This document shows positions 1 through 5,638 of a stretch of 5,638 nt of DNA, one piece after another. The DNA comes from an uncultured Chloroflexota bacterium (GTDB lineage: Bacteria; Chloroflexota; Limnocylindria; Limnocylindrales; CSP1-4), in the NCBI GenBank assembly GCA_903924005.1, contig CAIXZV010000442.1, positions 1 through 5,638 on the forward strand, read 5' to 3'. The stretch's first letter is position 1; each line of letters begins with the position of its first letter. A program made the translations under genes and the position numbers. The notes beneath the pieces were generated by a model. It saw nothing but the letters and a program-made list of their open reading frames with translations, was not told the origin of the DNA and did no database searches.

Positions 1-1243
1 GGACATCACCAAGGACGCCCTTCAGGCCGAGACACGCGCCGAGCATCCCTCCCTCGACGAAGTCATCGCCGGTCTGCCGGGCTTCCGCCCCAACACCGAA
101 GGCCACCCCAAGCAGCTCAAGACGGCGGCCAAGGAGATCGCAGCCGCCAAGCGGCCCCTGATCCTGGCGGGTCACGGCGTGCTGATCGCCGAGGCCTGGG
201 ACGAGCTCAAGGCGTTCGCCGAGAAGACGCAGATCCCGGTGGCGTGGAGCCTCCTGGGCATCGGCCTCATGGATGAGGACCATCCGCTCGCCTACGGCTA
301 CATGGGCATGCACGGCTGGAAGCACGTCAACCGGGCCATCCAGTCCGCGGACCTGCTCATCGCCATCGGCATGCGCTTTGACGACCGCGTCACAGGCTCC
401 GTCCGGACGTACGCGCCGTATGCCCGGATCATCCACGCGGACATCGATCCTGCCGAAATCGGCAAGAACGTGGCCGTGGAAGTTCCCATCGTGGGCGACG
501 CCAAGAATGTCCTTGAGGGGCTCACGCACTTCTCCAAGGCGGTGGACCCGGCGGAGCGCGCCGAGTACTTTGCCCAGCTGGCCGAGTGGCGCGCGGAGTC
601 CGAGGGCTCCAGTTGGCACGGTTCGGGCGGTTGGCAGAGCGGCCAGCTCACCGCGGACTACATCGTGGAGCGCATCGGCGAGCTGACGGACCATGTGGCC
701 ACGTACGTGGCGGACGTGGGCCAGAACCAGATGTGGCTGGCCCGCTACACAAAGTTCAAGCGCCCCCACAGCCACATCAGCAGCGGCGGTCTGGGCACGA
801 TGGGCTTCGCGGTTCCGGCCGCGATGGGCGCAGCCCTTGGCAACCCGCACAACGAGACCTGGGCGGTCTGCGGTGACGGTGGGTTCCAGATGACCAGCCA
901 GGAGCTCATGACCCTGGTGGCGGACAGGATCCCGGTCAAGATCGCGGTCCTGGACAACCACAAGCTGGGCATGATCCGCCAGTGGCAGGAGCTCTTCTAC
1001 GCGGGCAACTACCACTCGTCGCACCTGCCCGGCCCGGACTTTGTGAAGCTGGCGGACGCGTATGGCGTGCCCGGCTTCAAGGTCTCCACCACGGACGGCG
1101 TGGATGACGCGATCCGTGCGGCGCAGGCCGTCAACGGTCCGGCGCTCATCTGGTTTGAGACCGTTGAAGAGCAGAACGTCTTCCCCATCATGCCCGCGGG
1201 CAAGGGCCTGTCCGACCTGATCGACGGAGCACCTGAGGAATGA
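1..1243 (+). CDS. ilvB: Acetolactate (acetohydroxyacid) synthase large, catalytic subunit; 5' end outside window
   Basis: This is the thiamine diphosphate enzyme that condenses two pyruvates, or pyruvate with 2-oxobutyrate, in the first common step of valine, leucine and isoleucine synthesis. The open frame enters at base 2 with DITKDALQ, the end of the N-terminal pyrimidine-binding domain. About 170-180 residues, including the catalytic glutamate, therefore lie upstream (family length about 560-600; 413 residues seen). The central FAD domain shows GMRFDDRVTG (bases 368-397) followed by IHADIDPAEIGKN. The C-terminal domain has SSGGLGTMGFAVPAAMG and the ThDP/Mg motif, with GDGG at 872-883 and the distal D-N pair at 953-958. 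The tryptophan in IRQWQELFY (983-985), a site known for herbicide resistance in this family, is the wild-type residue. It ends in IMPAGKGLSD, as in acetolactate synthases rather than other ThDP enzymes. The gene is cut by the window, not broken. Its stop overlaps the ilvN start by 4 bases. Confidence 0.96.
   Translation, partial: DITKDALQAETRAEHPSLDEVIAGLPGFRPNTEGHPKQLKTAAKEIAAAKRPLILAGHGVLIAEAWDELKAFAEKTQIPVAWSLLGIGLMDEDHPLAYGYMGMHGWKHVNRAIQSADLLIAIGMRFDDRVTGSVRTYAPYARIIHADIDPAEIGKNVAVEVPIVGDAKNVLEGLTHFSKAVDPAERAEYFAQLAEWRAESEGSSWHGSGGWQSGQLTADYIVERIGELTDHVATYVADVGQNQMWLARYTKFKRPHSHISSGGLGTMGFAVPAAMGAALGNPHNETWAVCGDGGFQMTSQELMTLVADRIPVKIAVLDNHKLGMIRQWQELFYAGNYHSSHLPGPDFVKLADAYGVPGFKVSTTDGVDDAIRAAQAVNGPALIWFETVEEQNVFPIMPAGKGLSDLIDGAPEE
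1226..1229 (+). promoter_or_regulatory. Probable ribosome binding site for ilvN (GGAG)
   Basis: GGAG lies inside the ilvB C-terminal codons, 10 bases before ATG 1240. A second purine run, GAGG at 1235-1238, is only one base from the ATG and is too close to serve this start well. Together with the ATGA overlap it suggests coupled translation of the two acetolactate synthase subunits. Assignment is by pattern only. Confidence 0.5.
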
Positions 1244-1815
1244 GCCCCACCGACGCAACCAAGACCCAGACCGTCCCGCCGCCGCGCTCCATCCCGGGCA
1301 CAGGCACCGCTGGCCGCCATATCCTCGTTGTGCTGGTTCTGGACCGGCCCGGCGTCCTCAACCGCGTTGCAAGCCTCATGCGGGCGCGCAACTTCAATAT
1401 CGACTCACTGGCGGTGTCGCGGACTGACCGCGACAGCGTCAGCCGGATGACGCTGACCCTCCAGGGCGACGATGTCGCCGTGGAGCAGGCCGCCAAGCAG
1501 CTCTACAAGCTGATCGACGTGCTCAAGGTTCAGGACGTCACCGCCGACCAGGTGGTGGAGCACGAGCTGGCACTCATCAAGGTTCGCGCAACCGACGCCA
1601 ATCGCGGCGAGGTCATCAAGATCGTGGAGATGTACAAGGGCGCCATCGTCGACATCTCGGCCGAATCCGTGATTGTCGAAGCGCATGGCACCGAGGCGGA
1701 GATCGATGCGCTTGTTGCGCTGCTCCGCGGCTACGGAATCAAGGAACTTGTCCGCACGGGCGCAACCGTCATGCTGCGCGGCGCGGGCTCCATCGAGGAG
1801 GCACTCAAGCTGTGA
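1240..1815 (+). CDS. ilvN: Acetolactate synthase small, regulatory subunit (ACT domain)
   Basis: Partner of IlvB: it raises activity and confers end-product (usually valine) inhibition. The protein has 191 residues. Residues 1-26 are a Thr/Pro/Gly-rich, probably disordered extension that makes it longer than the usual 160-175. Residues 27-100 form the ACT domain, with LDRPGVLNRVASL and NFNIDSLAVS. Residues about 108-182 form the IlvN C-terminal domain, with ELALIKVRA, IVDISAESVIVEAHG and GIKELVRTGATVMLRG. By alignment to E. coli IlvH, G38 and N53 match its valine-site G14 and N29, while the N11 position is D35. The ATG overlaps the ilvB stop as ATGA. The next in-frame candidates fall inside the ACT domain, so this start is preferred. 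The gene symbol could equally be ilvH. Its position directly after ilvB supports coupled synthesis of the two subunits. Confidence 0.96.
   Translation: MSPTDATKTQTVPPPRSIPGTGTAGRHILVVLVLDRPGVLNRVASLMRARNFNIDSLAVSRTDRDSVSRMTLTLQGDDVAVEQAAKQLYKLIDVLKVQDVTADQVVEHELALIKVRATDANRGEVIKIVEMYKGAIVDISAESVIVEAHGTEAEIDALVALLRGYGIKELVRTGATVMLRGAGSIEEALKL
1795..1800 (+). promoter_or_regulatory. Probable ribosome binding site for ilvC (GAGGAG)
   Basis: GAGGAG encodes Glu-Glu near the end of IlvN and sits 11 bases before GTG 1812. The distance to the alternative ATG at 1824 would be 23 bases, far too long, so this element supports the GTG start. The spacing to GTG is at the long end of the usual range. Confidence 0.5.
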
Positions 1816-2864
1816 CCGCGAAGATGTACTACGACGCCGATGCCGATCTGTCGGCGCTTGATGGCCAGACCGTCGCGGTCATCGGCTACGGCAGCCAGGG
1901 ACACGCCCACGCGCTCAACCTGCGTGAGAGCGGTATCAACGTGATCGTCGGCCTGGCCGCCGGCTCCAAGAGCTGGCCGCTGGCGGAGGCCGCGGGCCTC
2001 ACCGTCAAGACCGTCGCTGAGGCCGTCAAGGCCGCCGACGTGATCATGATTGCCGTGCCGGACACAATCCAGAAGTCCGTCTACGACAACGACATTGAGC
2101 CAAACCTGAAGCCCGGCGCGCTCCTGATGTTTGCCCACGGGTTCAACATCCGGTTTGGCCGCATCAAGCCTGCCGCCGGCACCGACGTGGGCATGGTTGC
2201 GCCCAAGGGCCCCGGCCACCTCCTGCGATCTGTCTTTGAGCAGGGCGGCGGCGTCCCGGCGCTGTTCGCGGTTGAGCAGGACGGGACCGGCACAGCCCGC
2301 GCCCGCACCCTGGCTTACGCCCGCGGCATCGGCTCCACCCGGGCCGGCGTCCTTGAGACCACGTTCAAGGAGGAGACCGAAACCGACCTGTTCGGCGAGC
2401 AGGCGCTCCTCTGCGGCGGCGTGTCGGCGCTGGTCAAGGCGGCGTTTGAGACGCTCGTCGAGGCCGGCTACCAGCCCGAGCTTGCGTACTTCGAGACCAT
2501 GCACGAGCTCAAGCTCATCGTGGACCTCATGTATCGCGGTGGCCTCAACTACATGCGCTTCAGCGTGTCGGACACCGCAGAGTTTGGCGACTACGTCAGC
2601 GGACCGCGCGTGACCGAGGGCTCCAAGGCCGCCATGAAGGACGTCCTCACCGACATCCAGAACGGCGCCTTTGCCGAGCGCTGGATTGCGGTCCAGGAAG
2701 CTGGCGGCGACGAGTTCCGCGAGCTCCGCGCCCGCGACCGCGGCCACCAGATTGAGCAGGTTGGCGCCGATCTGCGGAGCAAGATGCAGTTCCTGAACCC
2801 CATCGTTGTTGAGGCAGGCGCAGCGCAGGCTTCCACAAGCAAGGCGGGGGAGGCCCGGAAGTGA
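1812..2864 (+). CDS. ilvC: Ketol-acid reductoisomerase, class I (KARI)
   Basis: Converts 2-acetolactate or 2-aceto-2-hydroxybutyrate to the dihydroxy acid by Mg-dependent alkyl migration and NAD(P)H reduction, the second common step. It has 350 residues, class I length (usually 330-345) with a 15-20 residue Ala/Ser/Lys-rich tail. The N-terminal Rossmann domain has GYGSQGHAHALNLR (residues 25-38). The cofactor loop is GLAAGSKS (47-54), with Ala at position 49 where arginine is common, while S52 and S54 are kept. Catalytic H109 (AHGF) and K132 (PKGPGH) are present. The knotted C-terminal domain supplies the metal and substrate residues D192, E196 (TETDLFGEQ), E228, E232 and S253. The GTG start overlaps the ilvN stop as GTGA and gives MTAKMYYDADADL, matching the family N-terminus. 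An ATG four codons on (1824) is the only other reasonable start. All active-site residues are intact, so the enzyme is expected to work. Confidence 0.97.
   Translation: MTAKMYYDADADLSALDGQTVAVIGYGSQGHAHALNLRESGINVIVGLAAGSKSWPLAEAAGLTVKTVAEAVKAADVIMIAVPDTIQKSVYDNDIEPNLKPGALLMFAHGFNIRFGRIKPAAGTDVGMVAPKGPGHLLRSVFEQGGGVPALFAVEQDGTGTARARTLAYARGIGSTRAGVLETTFKEETETDLFGEQALLCGGVSALVKAAFETLVEAGYQPELAYFETMHELKLIVDLMYRGGLNYMRFSVSDTAEFGDYVSGPRVTEGSKAAMKDVLTDIQNGAFAERWIAVQEAGGDEFRELRARDRGHQIEQVGADLRSKMQFLNPIVVEAGAAQASTSKAGEARK
2848..2853 (+). promoter_or_regulatory. Strong ribosome binding site for leuA (GGGAGG)
   Basis: GGGAGG, containing a full GGAGG core, lies 7 bases before GTG 2861 inside the last codons of ilvC. 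This is the best Shine-Dalgarno match at any of the four junctions, and it decides the GTG start for leuA, which otherwise has a weak initiator and a non-conserved N-terminal lead. It suggests that LeuA can also be initiated by fresh ribosomes and not only by those finishing ilvC. Confidence 0.7.
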
Positions 2865-4504
2865 CCTTCGAGGCCATCACCCCGCGCTTTGGCAGCGGGG
2901 TTGCGGAGGGCCGGGTCCGGATCTTCGACACCACCCTCCGCGACGGCGAGCAGGCGCCCGGCGCCGGCCTGACCGCAGCGGAGAAGCTTGAGGTTGCCCG
3001 CCAGTTGGCGCGCCTCAAGGTTGACGTGATCGAGGCGGGCTTCCCGTCCGCCTCGCCCGGCGACTTCGAGGCCGTCCGGCGCATTGCGCTGGAGACCAAG
3101 GGCGGCATCGCGGTTGCGGCGCTCGCCCGCTGCAAGGACGGCGATCCGCAGCGCGCGGTTGAGGCGATCGGCGTGGCCGAGCGTCCGCACCTGCACCTGT
3201 TTATCGCCACCTCCGACATCCACCTCAAGCACAAGCTCCGCATCTCCCGTGACGAGGCTCTCAAGGAGGCCGTCCGCTGGGTGAAGTGGGCACGCGAGGC
3301 GCTTGGCCGTGATGCCGAACTGGAGTTCTCCGCCGAGGACGCCAGCCGGACCGAGCACTCGTTCCTGCTGGACGTCTATGAGGCGGTGACCGAGGCCGGC
3401 GCCTCCACCCTCAACATTCCGGACACCGTCGGCTACGCCATCCCGTCCGAGTTTGGCCGCCTCGTGGGCGACGTCCGCCAGCGGATCGGCACCGCCGCCA
3501 CCATCAGCGTCCACTGCCACAACGACCTCGGCTTGGCCACCGCCAACACGCTGGCAGCGGTCCAGGCCGGCGCACGGCAGGTTGAGGTCACCATCAACGG
3601 CCTCGGCGAGCGCGCGGGCAACGCGAGCCTCGAAGAAGTCGTGATGGCCCTGCGCACGCGTCCCGCCCAGTTCCCAGACCTCATCGCCGGCGTTGCCACG
3701 GAGCAGCTCACCGCGGCCTCGCGTCTGGTGAGCTACCTGACGGGTTTCGCCATCCAGCCAAACAAGGCCATCGTGGGCGCCAACGCGTTTGCCCACGAGT
3801 CCGGGATCCACCAGGACGGCTACCTCAAGAACCCACTCACGTACGAGATCATGACCCCGCAGTCCGTTGGGCTGTCCGGGAGCACCCTGTCAATCGGCAA
3901 GCTGTCCGGTCGCCGCGGTCTCCAGGGCAAGCTGCGCGAGCTGGGCCACGAGATTGAGGGCGAGCAGCTTGACGCGGTCTACCGCGCGGCGATCGCCCTG
4001 GCCGACGCAAAGAAGGAGGTCACCGACGCCGACCTGCTCGCGCTTGTCGAGCAGCGCAAGGCCGACGTGCCCAGCTCCATCACGCTGCTCAGCTGGAGCA
4101 TCAGCTCCTCCTCGGGCGGTCACTCCATGGGCTCCGTCAGCCTGGTGGTGGCCGGCGAGGCGCGTGCAGGCGAGGCAACCGGCAACGGCCCCGTCAACGC
4201 GCTCTTCAATGCCGTGGACGAGGCCATTCGCCCGATGGTGCACTGGAACCCGGTGCTCACCGAATACGAGATCAAGGCCGTGTCCGCGGGCGAGGACGCT
4301 CAGGGCCAGGTCCTTGTGCGCTGCCGCCGCTCATCGGATGAGGGTCCAAACGCCCTGATCCTGACCGGCCACGGGCTCTCCACAAACATCATCGAGGCGT
4401 CGCTTGAGGCCTACCTCGTTGCCGCCAACAAGCTCCACGGCGCAGAGATCAACGGCGTGGGCGTGGCGTTTGTCGGGCAGCGGTCCGGCGCCGAGCTCCC
4501 GTGA
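2861..4504 (+). CDS. leuA: 2-Isopropylmalate synthase (alpha-IPMS), LeuA type 1
   Basis: First committed step of leucine synthesis: acetyl-CoA plus 2-oxoisovalerate gives 2-isopropylmalate. It has 547 residues, slightly longer than common bacterial forms (about 500-525) because of a ~17-residue N-terminal lead and a short C-terminal tail. The catalytic TIM barrel starts with VRIFDTTLRDGEQAPG (R27, D28, E30), then GFPSASPGDFEAVRR and FSAEDASRTE (156-165). Metal-binding VHCHNDLG supplies H218 and H220, followed by NGLGERAGNASLEE with N254. The subdomain linker carries HESGIHQDG (312-320) and GKLSGRRG, where many homologues read GKHSGR. Residues about 400-525 match the LeuA allosteric (leucine-binding) domain, with GNGPVNALFNAVDEAI, LTEYEIKAVS and STNIIEASLEAYLVAANK. 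The full barrel and this domain favour IPMS over citramalate or homocitrate synthase, though specificity is inferred. GTG start in a GTGA overlap with ilvC, behind a strong Shine-Dalgarno. Confidence 0.96.
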   Translation: MTFEAITPRFGSGVAEGRVRIFDTTLRDGEQAPGAGLTAAEKLEVARQLARLKVDVIEAGFPSASPGDFEAVRRIALETKGGIAVAALARCKDGDPQRAVEAIGVAERPHLHLFIATSDIHLKHKLRISRDEALKEAVRWVKWAREALGRDAELEFSAEDASRTEHSFLLDVYEAVTEAGASTLNIPDTVGYAIPSEFGRLVGDVRQRIGTAATISVHCHNDLGLATANTLAAVQAGARQVEVTINGLGERAGNASLEEVVMALRTRPAQFPDLIAGVATEQLTAASRLVSYLTGFAIQPNKAIVGANAFAHESGIHQDGYLKNPLTYEIMTPQSVGLSGSTLSIGKLSGRRGLQGKLRELGHEIEGEQLDAVYRAAIALADAKKEVTDADLLALVEQRKADVPSSITLLSWSISSSSGGHSMGSVSLVVAGEARAGEATGNGPVNALFNAVDEAIRPMVHWNPVLTEYEIKAVSAGEDAQGQVLVRCRRSSDEGPNALILTGHGLSTNIIEASLEAYLVAANKLHGAEINGVGVAFVGQRSGAELP

Positions 4505-5638
4505 GCGCGGCGGAGGCTAGCGGCCAGACGTTCCACATCGCGCTTATCCCGGGCGACGGGGTGGGCACGGAGGTCATCGCAGGTGCAGTGGAGGTCCTCA
4601 AGACCACCGGCCGCATCTTTGGCTTTGACTTCACGTGGAACAGCCTCATCGTCGGCGGCGCCGGTATCGACGCCTACGGCATCGCCTGCCGCCCAGAGGA
4701 CGTGGAGGCCTGCCGAGCGGCGGACGCCGTGCTCCTGGGCGCGGTGGGTGGTCCAAAGTGGGACAACCCGGACGCCACCGTGCGCCCGGAGCAGGCCCTC
4801 TTCGCCCTGCGCGGCGGGCTTGGCCTGTTTGCCAACTTGCGGCCCATCACCGTGAGCCCGCAGCTGATCGGCGCCTCGCCGCTCAAGCCCGAGCTGCTTG
4901 TCGGCGTGGACTGCATGATCGTCCGCGAGCTCACCAGCGGCCTCTACTTCGGCAAGCCGTCCGAGCCGCGTGTGACAGCTGACGGCGAGCGCGCCGCCAT
5001 CGACACCCTCTGGTACACGGAGAGCGAGATCCGGCGCATCGTCACGCTGGCGTTTGAGCTGGCCCGCGGCCGGCGACGCAAGCTCACCCAGGTTGACAAG
5101 GCCAACGTCCTTGCCACGTCGCGTCTGTGGCGCAAGGTGACCGAGGAGGTCCACGCGGACTACCCCGACGTCACCCTTGAGCACCGGCTTGTGGACAGCG
5201 CCGCGATGACGCTAGCCAAGTGGCCGGCGGGTTTTGACGTGCTGGTCACCGAGAACCTGTTTGGCGACATCCTGTCGGACGAGGCCGCGGTCATCGCGGG
5301 TTCGCTTGGCATGCTGCCGTCGGCATCCATCGGCACCCGGCAGACGGCCCACGGCCGCCACGGGCTGTACGAGCCCATTCATGGCTCGGCGCCGGACATC
5401 GCGGGCAAGGACCTGGCCAACCCGCTGGGAACCATCCTGTCCGCGGCGATGATGCTGCGCTGGTCGCTTGGCCGGACCGACGCTGCGGAGGCCATCGAGG
5501 CCGCCGTTGCCGACACGCTTGCTGACGGCTACCGAACCCGCGACCTGCTGCCGTCCGATGCCGTCGAGGCAGCCACCCTGACGGTGGTGGGGACGCAGGC
5601 GATGGCCCGTGCGGTGGGGGACAGGATCGCGATTAACC
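4501..5638 (+). CDS. leuB: 3-Isopropylmalate dehydrogenase; stop codon beyond window
   Basis: Oxidises and decarboxylates 3-isopropylmalate to 2-oxoisocaproate with NAD+, the third leucine-branch step. The frame is open for 379 codons from GTG 4501 to the right edge with no stop. The family is usually 345-370 residues, so only a few codons should be missing. Visible motifs: HIALIPGDGVGTEV (12-25), LRGGLGLFANLRP (103-115, R104 and R114), VRELTSGLYFG (R142, Y149), VDKANV (K200, N202), LVDSAAM (D232), NLFGDILSDEAA (D256, D260) and GLYEPIHGSAPDIAG (288-302). These match Thermus LeuB R94, R104, R132, Y139, K185, D217, D241 and D245. D299 in HGSAPD fits NAD+ rather than NADP+ use. The combination points to LeuB rather than isocitrate or tartrate dehydrogenase. 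GTG 4501 overlaps the leuA stop (GTGA). No other start lies in frame nearby, upstream or before the first motif. Only a weak GAG lies upstream, so reinitiation after leuA is likely. Confidence 0.96.
   Translation, partial: MSAAEASGQTFHIALIPGDGVGTEVIAGAVEVLKTTGRIFGFDFTWNSLIVGGAGIDAYGIACRPEDVEACRAADAVLLGAVGGPKWDNPDATVRPEQALFALRGGLGLFANLRPITVSPQLIGASPLKPELLVGVDCMIVRELTSGLYFGKPSEPRVTADGERAAIDTLWYTESEIRRIVTLAFELARGRRRKLTQVDKANVLATSRLWRKVTEEVHADYPDVTLEHRLVDSAAMTLAKWPAGFDVLVTENLFGDILSDEAAVIAGSLGMLPSASIGTRQTAHGRHGLYEPIHGSAPDIAGKDLANPLGTILSAAMMLRWSLGRTDAAEAIEAAVADTLADGYRTRDLLPSDAVEAATLTVVGTQAMARAVGDRIAIN

Noticed and set aside
1..1243. ilvB as a truncated gene or pseudogene lacking the catalytic glutamate domain
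   Set aside because: The open frame continues to the very first bases of the window with family-specific sequence, so the missing part is a window-edge effect.
179..1243. A GTG at 179 as the start of a short acetolactate synthase
   Set aside because: The same frame is open and conserved upstream to base 2 (DITKDALQ and the linker before AKRPLILAGHG), so 179 is an internal valine codon.
1731..2747. 338-codon open frame on the minus strand opposite ilvC
   Set aside because: Fully antisense to a gene with every catalytic residue intact, compositionally a shadow, and without any motif of its own.
2951..2971. G+C-rich imperfect palindrome that could look like a terminator or operator
   Set aside because: It encodes the conserved QAPGAGL stretch of the LeuA active-site region, has only a 5-base clean stem, no T run, and lies inside a gene.
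2591..3811. 406-codon open frame on the minus strand opposite the ilvC end and leuA
   Set aside because: It lies antisense to highly conserved KARI and IPMS coding sequence. Its translation is a Gly/Ala/Arg/Val-rich mix with no recognisable domain, the usual shadow of G+C-rich genes in which stop codons are rare.
4411..5184. 257-codon open frame on the minus strand opposite leuB
   Set aside because: leuB is clearly the real gene here, with its full set of substrate and metal residues. The antisense frame shows no family signature.
1..5638. A novel defence, mobile or otherwise undescribed system
   Set aside because: Every base is accounted for by five well-known biosynthetic genes on one strand. 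I saw no repeats, transposase, integrase, toxin-antitoxin pair, RNA gene or CRISPR pattern.

Overview
This window is one continuous stretch of a branched-chain amino acid biosynthesis operon on the + strand, from a G+C-rich bacterium (about two-thirds G+C by eye, with C or G dominating third codon positions). Five genes are read in order: ilvB (5' end cut by the window), ilvN, ilvC, leuA and leuB (3' end cut by the window). There is no RNA gene, mobile element, CRISPR array, promoter or terminator to report, and no non-coding stretch at all. The taxon cannot be fixed from sequence alone. The KARI sequence (for example HGFNIRFG, YRGGLNYM and SVSDTAEFGDY) and the compact ilvBNC-leuAB order remind me of Chloroflexota or a similar G+C-rich free-living group, but this is from memory and tentative.

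Layout: bases 1-1243 hold the last ~413 residues of the acetolactate synthase large subunit. Bases 1240-1815 hold its ACT-domain regulatory subunit. Bases 1812-2864 hold a class I ketol-acid reductoisomerase. Bases 2861-4504 hold 2-isopropylmalate synthase. Bases 4501-5638 hold 3-isopropylmalate dehydrogenase, still open at the right edge but long enough to be almost complete. Each of the four junctions is a 4-base stop/start overlap (ATGA once, GTGA three times), so the message looks translationally coupled throughout.

How the genes work together: IlvB/IlvN condense pyruvate (or pyruvate plus 2-oxobutyrate) into acetohydroxy acids, and IlvC isomerises and reduces these to dihydroxy acids. 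Dihydroxyacid dehydratase (IlvD, not in the window) then makes 2-oxoisovalerate. LeuA diverts that compound with acetyl-CoA into the leucine branch. LeuB oxidises 3-isopropylmalate after isomerisation by LeuCD, which is also absent from the window. Two end-product sensing modules are visible: the ACT domain of IlvN (normally valine) and the C-terminal domain of LeuA (normally leucine).

I found no undescribed system here. The observations worth a second look are modest: the unbroken run of 4-base overlaps, leuA abutting leuB without leuCD, an alanine where many class I KARIs have arginine in the cofactor loop, an aspartate at one valine-site position of IlvN, and a strong dependence of Leu/Val codon choice on the next base.
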